The notes beneath the pieces are model-generated. The model was not told where the DNA came from. It did no database searches and saw only the letters and a list, made by a program, of their open reading frames with translations. A program made the translations under genes and the position numbers. From Gemmatimonadota bacterium (lineage in GTDB: Bacteria; Gemmatimonadota; Gemmatimonadetes; Gemmatimonadales; Gemmatimonadaceae), in the NCBI GenBank assembly GCA_016704465.1, contig JADJAD010000001.1, forward strand, positions 868,001-932,000: a DNA stretch of 64,000 nucleotides, written 5' to 3'. Positions 25,087-33,589 of this stretch are shown piece after piece; the first letter of the stretch is position 1; the number at the start of each line of letters is the position of its first letter.

Positions 25087-27804
25087 TCACCGTCCCGCGG
25101 GGCGTGTGAGCAGGTTGGCCAGGATGCGGTACGCGCCAGGGACTGCGTACGGCAGCTGCCGGTGCAGTGCGAGGGCCACGTAGCTCCAGCGCCCTTCGCC
25201 TACTGTCGCCGTGACCCACACGCCGGCCTGCGGCGCCTGCCCCGCGTCGTTCGACTCGACCAGCGAGACGTACTCGGGTGCGAGCTGCGTGAGGAACTTG
25301 GAGCCGCGCTGTTCGATCCACCCATCGAAGTCGCGCGCGGTGATGCGATTCGGCGTCGTCATCAGCGGGTGCTCCGGCGCCAGCAGGCGGACCTCGGCGT
25401 CTTCCTCCGTCGTCTCCTCCGGGTTGCCAGGAAGTTCGGCCGCGAATGGCGCCATCGTCGCCGGGCGAAACTCGGGCGTCTGGTAGAGCACGACGACGAT
25501 TCCACCCTGGCGCACGTAGGCAACCACCAACGGCGTCGCCGCGGAAAGCTCGGGACGCACCGCATACGCCCGCGTCCCGATGACCAGCGCGTCGAACCGT
25601 GCGAAGTCGCCCGCCGACACGGCCGCAGCATCGAGCAGCGTCACGGTGGCGCCGAGTTGCGTGATGGCGTCGGGCACCAGGTCGCCCACACCCATGACGT
25701 ACGCAATCCGCAATCCAGCCGCGATCGACACGGGAATGCGGCGGTAGAGTGCGGTCGGCGCTGCATACAGGTAGGCGGTTTCCAGTTCACGCTGCTGGAT
25801 GCGTGACACGTCGTCCCGCCATTCGCGCCCACGCACCTGCGCGTATGCCGTGAGCGCCAGCGAATCGACGCCGCTGGCGAGCGTGACATCGAACGTGACC
25901 GTCACGCGCGCGCCTAACGACACACGGACGGACTGGGGCGGCAACGCGCCCCCGCCTCCCGCCTGTTCGAGGCCGACCATCGCCTCCACAGTCGATGGAT
26001 CATTCCCCATCACCTCCACCGACACCTGGCGTCGCACGAGACCGGTGTCGGGAATCACGCCCACCGACGGCACGACGCGGAGTGACACGGGAGGGAGGAC
26101 CACCAGCCGGGGAAACGCGACCCCTTCCGGTTCATCGGACCTTCGATACCGCACCACGCGCTCGACCGCGATCGCTTCACCGCCGACGCGCACGGTTGCG
26201 CGCACTCGTACGGGCGCGTCTGCGTGCGAGTTGCCCGCGTCGTGGTCGCCACGCCACCGATAGCGGTGCTCGGCGAAACGCTCGCGAAAGAACGGCGGTC
26301 GGGTCGGCTCGGCCGATGCGGGGACGGTGAGCGTGATCGCCCCGCGCCACGGCGTGCCGGCGGCGAGCGGCGCGCGTGGCGTCGTCGCGGGCGGTGCCGT
26401 CCATCCGACAGGCACGACGAGGGCGATGTCGTCCACGGTCACCGGCACCGGCGACTCCTGCGAGACCGCCAGCTGCACCGGCATCGCCTCGCCCGGCACC
26501 GCCGGACGCCCGTCGCCACGCGGCTCGCCCGCGAGCGCCGAGACCTGGAGGGCGAGCGCTGCAACGATCGCGCGCTCGAACTGGCGCCCCTTGATCGCGA
26601 GCAGCTGCCCGGCATGCGGCGCCTCTCGTCCCGTCGTCGCGCCCGCGGCACGAATCGCGCGCAGTCCTGTCAGGAGCAAAGGCACCACCTTCCACGGGGC
26701 CGCGGCCGACATCGACGCGAGCGCCTGACGCGAGGCCTCGTCCGCGGCGCGCAACCTTGCCCGCGCCCCGGCCGGCTCGGGCTCGCCGACCAGTGTGAAG
26801 ACGGCGGGCAGCGACGTGTCGAGCCCGGCGAACACATCATCGGGCGTCGTGACGCGGGGACCAGCGAGCTGCTGCAAGCGCTGCGGTGCCGGCCCTGATG
26901 CGACCGCGGCCCGCCCCGCGGTCTGGGAACGCTGGCGCGAGAGCCCCGCTCCCCCGAACGACTGGTACGATTCGCCCAGCCACGGATCGTACCGGCCCGC
27001 GTCGAGCGAGTAGTCGGCCGGCACGTCCGGCGGCAGGTTCGCGCGCAGGAGTCGCTGCACGCGCCACGGCCGCAGCCCGTCACCCGTCAGCTGCTCCGGA
27101 AATCGCGTGGAGTCGGCGGCGGCAGCCACGGCTAGCGGCGCGAGTACGCCCGCCAGTTGATGGTGCCCATGCCCGTCGCGCGCGCCGCCGTACCACCGGC
27201 TGATCACGACCAGCGGCTGGCTCTCGCGGATGCTGCGCACCATGTCGCCCAGGACCGCCGTGGTGTCCCAACTGCGCGCCGCTTCGGCCATGGTCTTGGA
27301 GAAGCCATAGTCCACGGCGGCCGTGAAGTACTGGTCATCGAGGCCGTAGTAGTGGCCGGCCAGGCGCAGCTCCTCGGTGCGCAGCAGCCCAAGGGCGTCG
27401 AAGAGTTCGCTCCCCACGGCGTTGGCGCCGGCCTCGCCGCGGTTCAGCGTCAGCAGCGCCGTCCGCGTCCCCGTCCCCCGGGCGAGCAGTGTCAGGAGTC
27501 CCGCCTGCTCATCGTCGGGATGGGCCGTCACCTGCATCGCGCTGGCGGTGGTGCGAAGCTCGAGCAGGCGTTGGTGCAACCCGGCGGCGCCACGATCGAT
27601 CGAGAGGGCGCCGCCAAAGGCGTCGTGCGGATCGTGCTGCAGGACCCGGGCTCCCTGGCCGTGAAGGAGCAGCGGCGAACACGCCAGCAGGAAGCTCGCC
27701 GCCACGAATCCCGCCAGATCGACGTGCAGTCGCTGCACGCACCACGCGCGCGGTGCGCGACGCGATGACCGTTTCCGGGATGTTCGAGCGCCGCAGACAC
27801 TCAC
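25087..27804 (-). CDS. Large exported PIG-L family deacetylase
   Basis: A 905-residue protein whose N-terminal third is a PIG-L/LmbE zinc deacetylase, which removes acetyl groups from N-acetylglucosamine-type substrates. Zinc ligands are in AHPDDEQAG (HPDDE at 95-99) and the GHGHHQ motif near 217. Regions of beta structure follow (about 400-680, possibly NEW3- or Ig-like), and the last 200 residues form a glutamine-amidotransferase-like or GATase1-fold domain (AYVMGVGDLVPDAITQLGATVTLLD). GTG 27804 overlaps the TGA of the upstream deacylase-like gene by four bases (GTGA), so both are coupled. A hydrophobic signal-like stretch lies at about 30-48. Confidence 0.85.
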   Translation of the reverse strand: MSVCGARTSRKRSSRRAPRAWCVQRLHVDLAGFVAASFLLACSPLLLHGQGARVLQHDPHDAFGGALSIDRGAAGLHQRLLELRTTASAMQVTAHPDDEQAGLLTLLARGTGTRTALLTLNRGEAGANAVGSELFDALGLLRTEELRLAGHYYGLDDQYFTAAVDYGFSKTMAEAARSWDTTAVLGDMVRSIRESQPLVVISRWYGGARDGHGHHQLAGVLAPLAVAAAADSTRFPEQLTGDGLRPWRVQRLLRANLPPDVPADYSLDAGRYDPWLGESYQSFGGAGLSRQRSQTAGRAAVASGPAPQRLQQLAGPRVTTPDDVFAGLDTSLPAVFTLVGEPEPAGARARLRAADEASRQALASMSAAAPWKVVPLLLTGLRAIRAAGATTGREAPHAGQLLAIKGRQFERAIVAALALQVSALAGEPRGDGRPAVPGEAMPVQLAVSQESPVPVTVDDIALVVPVGWTAPPATTPRAPLAAGTPWRGAITLTVPASAEPTRPPFFRERFAEHRYRWRGDHDAGNSHADAPVRVRATVRVGGEAIAVERVVRYRRSDEPEGVAFPRLVVLPPVSLRVVPSVGVIPDTGLVRRQVSVEVMGNDPSTVEAMVGLEQAGGGGALPPQSVRVSLGARVTVTFDVTLASGVDSLALTAYAQVRGREWRDDVSRIQQRELETAYLYAAPTALYRRIPVSIAAGLRIAYVMGVGDLVPDAITQLGATVTLLDAAAVSAGDFARFDALVIGTRAYAVRPELSAATPLVVAYVRQGGIVVVLYQTPEFRPATMAPFAAELPGNPEETTEEDAEVRLLAPEHPLMTTPNRITARDFDGWIEQRGSKFLTQLAPEYVSLVESNDAGQAPQAGVWVTATVGEGRWSYVALALHRQLPYAVPGAYRILANLLTRPAGR

Positions 27805-29468
27805 GGACGATAGCCTGGCCCGCGAATGACTCGCCCCGACCTGACGCCGGTGTAGCGCCCCTCATTCAGCACCACACCACCGTTCACGATGACATATCGG
27901 ATCCCGTCGGACACGAGCGTCGGCTCGGCGAACGTGGACCGGTCGCGCACCGTCGCCGGGTCGAACACCACCACGTCCGCCGCCAGCCCGGGCGAGAGCC
28001 GTCCACGATCGAAGGCAAGGATCTCGTTGGCGGCCACTGCCGTCATGCGATGGATCATCCCTTCGAGCGACAGCACGCCGAGCTCACGCACGTATCGCGA
28101 CAGCAGTCGAGGAAACGATCCGTAGCCACGCGGATGTCCTCGGCGCTCGTCGGGCATCATCGGTCCTGCGTCGGTGTCGAACGACGTGAACTCCTCCCGC
28201 ATCGCCTTGATCTTGTTCGCCTCCGACATGGTCTGTGGCATGGCCGATGCCCCCGTGGGCGCAAGCTCGAAGAAGACGTCCCACGCATCCTTCCCTGCTG
28301 CCCGCGCGATCTCGCCGACGCTCATTCCCGACGAGCTGGCGTACGGCGCCGAGAGCCCGGTGACGATGATCCGGTTCCAGTCCCTGCCGGCGTGCGCGTA
28401 CCAATTCTCCCAACCGCCGAGTGACTCCATCTCCTGCCGCATCTCCCGCCGCACGGCCGGATCCCCAAGCTTCCGCAGCAGCTCGGCTTCCCCATTGACC
28501 GCATGGCGCGGGTGCAGCAGCGCCCGGATCCCGAGTCCGTTGTTGATGTACGGATAGATGTCGACGCCGACCTGCTGCCCGCCGGCCCGCGCCGCCTTCA
28601 CGCGGGCGAGGGCGAGGTCCATCTTGCCCCAATTGCCCTGTCCGGCGGTCTTGAGGTGGAAGATGTGCACCGGCGTCCCGGCCGCCGCACCGATGCGCAA
28701 CGCTTCGTCGATCGCCTCGAGCAGGCGGTCGCCCTCGTTTCGCATGTGGGTGAAGTAGGAGCCTCCCGATGCACCGGCCACCTTGGTGAGTTCGGCGATC
28801 TCGGATTCGGAGCCGTAGATCGCCGGCGGGTAGATCAGTGAGGTGGAGAGTCCGATCGCCCCCGCCTCCATCGCCTCGCGCACGTAGCCCCGCATGCGTT
28901 CGAGCTCGGCCGGCGTTGCCTGGCGATCCCGGTCGCCAATCACCAGCTGCCGCAGCTGCGTGTGCCCGACGGTCTGCACCATGTTGAGCGGCATCCCCGC
29001 CGAATCGAGCTTGGAGAACAGCTCCCGCATGGTGGACCATCCGGCGCGGCGCGCGTCGTCACCAGCGAGCGGGGCGCTCGATTCGCCCTCACCGGCATTG
29101 ATCGTCGTAATGCCTTGCGTCAGCAGGTTGAGGGCGCTGTTGGGAGCGACGAGAAAAGGGGCCGCCGTCTGCCCCATCATGTCGATGAAGCCGGGGGCGA
29201 CCACCAGCCCGGTCGCGTCGATCGCTCGCTTCCCCTGACTCGCACCGATGCGACCGATGGCGGCAATGCGGCCGCCGGTGATGGCGAGGTCGGCAGCATA
29301 CCATGGCGCCCCGGTCCCGTCGACGATGCGGCCGCCGTGGATCACGACGTCGTAGCGCGGCGCCACTGACGACGCTTGCGCCGACAGTCCCATGTGCGGC
29401 GTCAGGGTCAGCCACGTGAGGGCGAAGAGGGCTCGGGAGAGCATCGGTCGGACCGGACGAACGAGCAT
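27801..29468 (-). CDS. N-acyl-D-amino-acid deacylase-like amidohydrolase, exported
   Basis: An amidohydrolase-superfamily protein of 555 residues similar to D-aminoacylases, which cleave N-acyl-D-amino acids such as wall fragments. The composite start domain reads YDVVIHGGRIVDGTGAPWYAADLAITGGRIAAIG, and the C-terminal part has LSLEGMIHRMTAVAANEILAFDRGRLSPGLAADVVVFDP. The usual H-x-H metal pair after PGFID is replaced by MMGQT (VVAPGFIDMMGQTA), so the metal site differs from the classic enzyme. The start is uncertain: ATG 29468 or 29444 gives a signal peptide, while the frame opens at 29609. It is coupled to the PIG-L gene, suggesting joint use of acylated amino sugars or peptides. Confidence 0.82.
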   Translation of the reverse strand: MLVRPVRPMLSRALFALTWLTLTPHMGLSAQASSVAPRYDVVIHGGRIVDGTGAPWYAADLAITGGRIAAIGRIGASQGKRAIDATGLVVAPGFIDMMGQTAAPFLVAPNSALNLLTQGITTINAGEGESSAPLAGDDARRAGWSTMRELFSKLDSAGMPLNMVQTVGHTQLRQLVIGDRDRQATPAELERMRGYVREAMEAGAIGLSTSLIYPPAIYGSESEIAELTKVAGASGGSYFTHMRNEGDRLLEAIDEALRIGAAAGTPVHIFHLKTAGQGNWGKMDLALARVKAARAGGQQVGVDIYPYINNGLGIRALLHPRHAVNGEAELLRKLGDPAVRREMRQEMESLGGWENWYAHAGRDWNRIIVTGLSAPYASSSGMSVGEIARAAGKDAWDVFFELAPTGASAMPQTMSEANKIKAMREEFTSFDTDAGPMMPDERRGHPRGYGSFPRLLSRYVRELGVLSLEGMIHRMTAVAANEILAFDRGRLSPGLAADVVVFDPATVRDRSTFAEPTLVSDGIRYVIVNGGVVLNEGRYTGVRSGRVIRGPGYRP

Positions 29469-29925
29469 CGCGTGTCGTGGTTGGGGTGTGGTGAGCCAGA
29501 CGTCGAACGTCGAGTGAGATCCAGCGCGCTCGCCGGGCCGCGGCGTGTCTCCACCCGCCGCGAGCGCCTGCGCTCGCGCGGGGAACTCACATCGGGCGAC
29601 GAATTGCATACAGTTTAGTCGTCACTATAGGGCCGCCCGGATGGGGAAGCAACCATCGGGCGCGCGATTCGGCGCCCACCCGATGTGTCACCCGTGTGTC
29701 ATATGACCTGCGCCCGTCGCGCACCAATGATCACGAATGCAGCGCAGCACATCGCGTGGTGACACGACACTCCACCTCACATCTGCTCGGCGCACCGGCG
29801 TACTGACGCACCGGCGTACTGACGCACCGGCGTACTGACGAACCGGCGGCCGGGACGCACCGCGGACCAGCAGCCGCCGAGTGCGTGTGAGTTGGCATCA
29901 ACGGGACGAATCCGGAGAAGCGATC
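29469..29925. other. Intergenic region with A+T-rich promoter-like DNA and a tandem repeat
   Basis: No credible gene. Between 29600 and 29632 is an A+T-rich stretch with TTGCAT and TATAGG hexamers 16 bases apart on the plus strand. A perfect 10-bp palindrome GTCATATGAC lies at 29698-29707, preceded by two TGTGTCA copies. A 16-bp tandem repeat occupies 29791-29848. It probably carries divergent promoters for the deacylase and lipoprotein genes. Confidence 0.45.
29791..29848. repeat. Tandem repeat of a 16-bp unit, three full copies plus part
   Basis: The unit CGCACCGGCGTACTGA is repeated three times without error at 29791-29838, followed by a degenerate partial copy to 29848. It lies 78 bases before the start of the downstream lipoprotein gene and encodes nothing. 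It could be a slipped-strand expansion or a cluster of binding sites. Confidence 0.85.
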
Positions 29926-31038
29926 ATGTTGAAGACTTCACACCATCGGGTCAGGCGCACCCTGACGATCCTCATCGCGACAGCGCTCACCGGCGCTGTC
30001 GCCTGTGAACCGGCCACCGGGCCGACCGCGCGCGGCAAGCTCGATGCGTCGACGGCGCTGGCAGACTATCAGGCGATGGAACGGGTCTTCACTTCCGACA
30101 GCTGGGTCGGGCTGCAGGCTTTAGGCGGCAGGACGCCGCTCGCGGCCAACACAAGCATCGCGGCGCTGCAGGCCATTCCCTTGGCGGCCGATGCCTCGAC
30201 TGGTCGGCAGTTCGCGGCACGTCTGCTCGGCGAGGTGCTCGCGGCGCACGCGCCGAATGCCCCGCGCGCCAAGCGGGTCATCTCGCCGATCCACCTCGGC
30301 CGCACGCTCGTGTACGATCCCGCGCGCGACCACTACGTGGTGGATCCGGCGCGCAGCGGTGCCCCGGCCGAGGGAGTGCGCTTCATCCTGTACGAGGTGG
30401 ACGGCTCCGGTCGCCCCATCCCCACGAAAGAGATCGGCCACGCCGACCTGCTCGACGAGGGGAGCACGAGTGGCGAGACCATCGCCCTCCGCCTGCTCGT
30501 GGTCGAACGCGGAAGCACCCGCATCGACTACCGCACCAGCGTGCTGCTGCGCGGCACCGCGGCTCGCATCGACGTGCGTGGCTTCGGTGTGGATACCGAC
30601 GGCACCCGGCTCGACTTCACGATTGGCGCGAGCGGGGAGGAGCGTGGTGGCAAGTCGCTGCTCGACCTGGACTTCATCCTCCGGGTGGACACGCGCAACT
30701 TCCGTATCGAGGGATCGGTCCGTGGTGTCGAGGACGCGCGCCCCGGCGACGGCACGGTGGACGTCACGGCGCGGCACGGCAACGACTCGTTTCGCGTGAA
30801 CCTGACCGGCGACGGAGCGACGGTCTCGGGGACGATCTTCCTCAATGGCGCCAGCTTCGTCACGGTTTCGGGCGACGCGACAAACCCGACGCTGCTCGGC
30901 GCGACTGGCAATCCCATCACCGAGCCGGAGCTGCGCGTCGTGCGCGCGGTGATCCACGCGGTAGACGACGTGTTCGACCTGGTCGAGGACCTCGTGAGAC
31001 CCGTGGAACGGCTGCTGATCCTTGGATGGATCCTTTGA
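29926..31038 (+). CDS. Hypothetical lipoprotein
   Basis: A 370-residue predicted lipoprotein that I cannot assign to a family. ATG 29926 is preceded by GGAGAAG, and the signal peptide ends in the lipobox GAVAC. The mature N-terminal part is helical (LADYQAMERVFTSDSW, LLGEVLAAHAPNAP), and the rest is beta-rich with regular polar/hydrophobic alternation (FILRVDTRNFRIEGSVRGVED, DSFRVNLTGDGATVSGTIFLNG). It is followed by a strong terminator, so it is likely a single-gene unit. Base use matches its neighbours. Confidence 0.75.
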   Translation: MLKTSHHRVRRTLTILIATALTGAVACEPATGPTARGKLDASTALADYQAMERVFTSDSWVGLQALGGRTPLAANTSIAALQAIPLAADASTGRQFAARLLGEVLAAHAPNAPRAKRVISPIHLGRTLVYDPARDHYVVDPARSGAPAEGVRFILYEVDGSGRPIPTKEIGHADLLDEGSTSGETIALRLLVVERGSTRIDYRTSVLLRGTAARIDVRGFGVDTDGTRLDFTIGASGEERGGKSLLDLDFILRVDTRNFRIEGSVRGVEDARPGDGTVDVTARHGNDSFRVNLTGDGATVSGTIFLNGASFVTVSGDATNPTLLGATGNPITEPELRVVRAVIHAVDDVFDLVEDLVRPVERLLILGWIL

Positions 31039-31084
31039 GTACCATTCGAGCGGTGACGCAGCGACCCGCCTGCTGATTCTTGCT

Positions 31085-31109
31085 CCCCCGGTGGCGACGC
31101 CACCGGGGG
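31085..31109. terminator. Hairpin after the lipoprotein gene
   Basis: An 11-bp perfect stem (CCCCCGGTGGC) with a 3-base loop, 47 bases after the lipoprotein stop and followed by GACTTTGCCTT, which has a modest T content. It also precedes the next gene by 33 bases. Confidence 0.7.
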
Positions 31110-31142
31110 GACTTTGCCTTCCTCGACCCGTCAGGACTCCCC

Positions 31143-31775
31143 ATGCCATCGCCGATCCCCCGCCCCCTGCACGTGCTCACGCTCGTCAGTGCGCTCGCCG
31201 GTGCGCTCGCCGCGAGCGCCTCACCCGCCCTGTCGCAGCTCTCGACGACCCGTGGTTGGTCGTTCGGCGCCCACCTGCAGGGGACGTCGCTCACACCAGA
31301 AGGAGGGACCAATTCGTCGGGTGGCGGGTTGGGGATTCGCGCCGGTTACGGGTTCAACCGGATCGTCACCGGCTTCGTGCACGTCGATGGCTCGCAGATC
31401 GACATCACGGAGGGCGGATCGATCGTCGGGTCGTGGAACCTCGCCCACGCCGAGCTTGGTGCGCGCTTCCACTTCGCCAATTCGCTGCGCCGGTGGGTGC
31501 CCTATCTGGAGACCTCGGTGGGCGCGCGCGCCGTCGAGGTGCGGGACGCCGAGTTCGCGGGAGAATCGGCCGGGAACGTGACCTTCAATGGCGGAGCCTT
31601 CACTGTCGGCACCGGGCTCTCGACCTACTTCAAGCCGTCGCTGGCGTTCGACGTCTCGCTCAAGTGGACGGGCGGCAAGTTCACCGAGATCGACCTGGGC
31701 GACATCGTCCAGAGGAACATCGACATCGACGCGGCCTCCTTCCGGTTCGGTCTCGGCCTGATCTGGTGGCCCTAG
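31143..31775 (+). CDS. Small outer-membrane beta-barrel protein
   Basis: A 210-residue exported protein with the look of an eight-stranded OmpA/OmpW-type barrel. The signal peptide (LTLVSALAGALAASASPALS) is followed by repeated strands with aromatic caps: WSFGAHLQGTSL, LGIRAGYGFNRIVTGFVHVDGS, HAELGARFHFANSLRRWVPYLETSVGARAV and the closing FRFGLGLIWWP. ATG 31143 is chosen because the upstream part of the open frame crosses a terminator hairpin. Its role is unknown; such proteins often serve adhesion or envelope stability. Confidence 0.75.
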   Translation: MPSPIPRPLHVLTLVSALAGALAASASPALSQLSTTRGWSFGAHLQGTSLTPEGGTNSSGGGLGIRAGYGFNRIVTGFVHVDGSQIDITEGGSIVGSWNLAHAELGARFHFANSLRRWVPYLETSVGARAVEVRDAEFAGESAGNVTFNGGAFTVGTGLSTYFKPSLAFDVSLKWTGGKFTEIDLGDIVQRNIDIDAASFRFGLGLIWWP

Positions 31776-31804
31776 CGACAGAACCCATCAGGGGCGAGGA
31801 GTAT

Positions 31805-32260
31805 TCACTCCTCTTGTGAGCCTCCAGGAGGTTGTGCTCGTAACTTCTTGAGGCTCTCCTGCTGGTCGGGCGTCAGCACATTCTTGATCCGGACCAGGAG
31901 CGTCAGGTGCGCCTCCTTGATCCGCCCTTCGGTCTGGAGCACCCGCCCCACACGATCCAGCGCACGGTCCAGGTCGACCCGCGGGCGGTTCAGCTCCACC
32001 GAGAGTGCCTCGGCCTGCTCACGCAGGTCCCACTGCAAGCTCACCACCCGTCCCTGCAGCTCCTTGATCAAGCCACTGATGTCGTCGCGCTGCTTGTCCG
32101 TGAGGCCGATGGCGCGCCGATGCTGCATGATCAGGTCGGGTTCGAAGAGCGACCGCGCAATGGGATCGTCGACCGACGCAACTGCTTGTGCCCGGAGCGG
32201 CGCGCTTGCCCCTGCAAGCAGCAGCACGGTCAGGGCGGCGTACCACGAGCGGCGGGTCAT
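31805..32260 (-). CDS. Spy/CpxP-family periplasmic protein
   Basis: A 151-residue exported helical protein of the Spy/CpxP/ZraP type, small chaperones or metal-responsive regulators of the envelope. It has a signal peptide (LTVLLLAGASAPLRAQA), two LTxxQ-like repeats (IGLTDKQRDDISGLI and VLTPDQQESLKKL) and the amphipathic helices between them. ATG 32260 has a GAGG ribosome site and overlaps the TGA of the upstream membrane protein by four bases, making it the third gene of the sigma-factor operon. It contains the only TTA leucine codon in the window that is followed by C rather than G. Confidence 0.75.
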   Translation of the reverse strand: MTRRSWYAALTVLLLAGASAPLRAQAVASVDDPIARSLFEPDLIMQHRRAIGLTDKQRDDISGLIKELQGRVVSLQWDLREQAEALSVELNRPRVDLDRALDRVGRVLQTEGRIKEAHLTLLVRIKNVLTPDQQESLKKLRAQPPGGSQEE

Positions 32261-32709
32261 GAACGTCCTCGCACGGCACCGACCCCACCACCGACCCCAC
32301 CACCGAGCAGTGGCATGGTCCCGAGCAACTCCACACCGGGAACGGATAGCAATCCATCGGTTGGGACATGACTGGTGGCGGCCGCGGTTCGGGTCCACTC
32401 CGTGACCAGTCGGTCGAACTCGCGATCGGCGGCGCTCTCGGCGGTACGTACCGGGAGCAGGTAGATGGCGCCGAGGCCGGCCGCAATCGCGAGCGGACCG
32501 GCCCAGAGCATGTGACGCCGGCGCGCCGCACGACGGTGACTCGGTGCAGAGAGCGCCCGGATGTGCGCGGCGTCTGGCACCAAGGCAGCGGCGTCCTGCC
32601 GCGCCCGTAGCAGCATCGCGTCGAACGCCGGGGCGTGCCGTGCGTCGTGTCGTTTCTGACTCTCGAATCGCTGCTGGAGCAGTTCGTCCAGCTCCGCGTC
32701 GCCCTTCAT
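32257..32709 (-). CDS. Single-pass membrane protein, probable anti-sigma factor
   Basis: A 150-residue protein with a charged cytoplasmic N-terminal half rich in helices (about 1-66), one transmembrane segment (MLWAGPLAIAAGLGAIYLLP, about 67-86) and a periplasmic tail ending in a glycine-rich stretch. The topology and its place between an ECF sigma gene and a Spy-like gene, with ATGA overlaps on both sides, suggest an anti-sigma factor. No zinc-finger anti-sigma motif (H-x3-C-x2-C) is visible, so it would belong to a different type. The role is inferred from context. Confidence 0.55.
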   Translation of the reverse strand: MKGDAELDELLQQRFESQKRHDARHAPAFDAMLLRARQDAAALVPDAAHIRALSAPSHRRAARRRHMLWAGPLAIAAGLGAIYLLPVRTAESAADREFDRLVTEWTRTAAATSHVPTDGLLSVPGVELLGTMPLLGGGVGGGVGAVRGRS

Positions 32710-33317
32710 GGCGCCACTCCCTTGTGTCCTGGGTCCTGGCCTGGGTCCTGGCCTGGGTCCCGCCTCAACGGCGAGTCGCGGAGACTCGCCGCCGGCAGGC
32801 CACCGTCGCTGGTGGACATGAGCAGTGCGCGCAGGCGCTTCTTTCCCCGGTCATAGTGCGTCCTGGCCGACCCGAGCGACACTGTCATCACGTCGGCGGC
32901 CTCGGCGATGCTAAGTCCTTGATAGAACACCAGATGCAGTACCTCCTGCTGACGCTCGGGCAGTCGTGCGAGCGCGTCCCGAAGCGCGGCCTCTTCCTCC
33001 CTGGCTACAAGCACGGCGTCGGCAGGTCGTTGCGGGTCGACGGGGTCGAGCCCGGCGACCGGTGCCATCTCCCGTGCCCCCTTCCGTCGAACCTCGTAGG
33101 CGGTGAGCCGAATCACGCCGAAGAACCACGTCTTGAACCCCGACCGTCCGGCGAACTGCGCGCGCCCCGACAGCACCTTCACGTACGCGGTCTGCAACAC
33201 GTCGGCTGCCTCGTCCGGCGCGCCAAGGCAGCAGCTCCGCGCCCATCCGAAGCTCGCTTCGTGCAGTGCTTCGAGCGACGCCTCGAGGTCGGTACGGGGG
33301 AGCGCTGGCTGGGCCAT
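32706..33317 (-). CDS. ECF-type RNA polymerase sigma factor
   Basis: A 203-residue sigma-70 family factor with only regions 2 and 4. Region 2 covers DEAADVLQTAYVKVLSGRAQFAGRSGFKTWFFGVIRLTAYEVRRK, and region 4 covers LARLPERQQEVLHLVFYQGLSIAEAADVMTVSLGSARTHYDRGKKRLRALL, with a typical recognition helix. The C-terminus has a short DPGQDPGQDPGH repeat from a 12-base tandem duplication near 32731-32754. It overlaps the next gene by ATGA and is preceded by three phased CATATG sites, so it likely controls its own operon in an envelope-stress response. Confidence 0.88.
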   Translation of the reverse strand: MAQPALPRTDLEASLEALHEASFGWARSCCLGAPDEAADVLQTAYVKVLSGRAQFAGRSGFKTWFFGVIRLTAYEVRRKGAREMAPVAGLDPVDPQRPADAVLVAREEEAALRDALARLPERQQEVLHLVFYQGLSIAEAADVMTVSLGSARTHYDRGKKRLRALLMSTSDGGLPAASLRDSPLRRDPGQDPGQDPGHKGVAP

Positions 33318-33369
33318 CCGGTGATGGTGTGTGCATCTTGCCGCTTCTGAGTGCCGTCGACCCCGTCAA

Positions 33370-33395
33370 CATATGACACCATATGAGAACATATG
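33370..33395. promoter_or_regulatory. Three CATATG hexamers spaced exactly 10 bp
   Basis: CATATG occurs at 33370, 33380 and 33390, one helical turn apart, 53 bases before the sigma-factor start. Each hexamer is a palindrome, so a protein could bind the three on the same DNA face. A minus-strand TTGACG at 33364-33369 adjoins the array and could be a promoter element for the sigma operon. Confidence 0.45.
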
Positions 33396-33589
33396 CCGAT
33401 GGGAGTCGAGGGCGAGACATCGTCGCCGCCGGTTGACGGGCGGCCGGGGGAGCGATACATGCCGGGATTCGGAGTGTGCACGACGTCCCGATTCGCGGGC
33501 AACGCCCGTCGGGTGCAGCCGCAATGGCGCCTGCCCATCCTGTCACAGCGCGCGCCGAGTCCGAACCACACACGCCGACTGACCTGCCC

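Noticed and set aside
29791..29848. Possible CRISPR or integron attachment repeats
   Set aside because: Direct repeats have no spacers, no cas genes or integrase nearby, and no palindromic ends.
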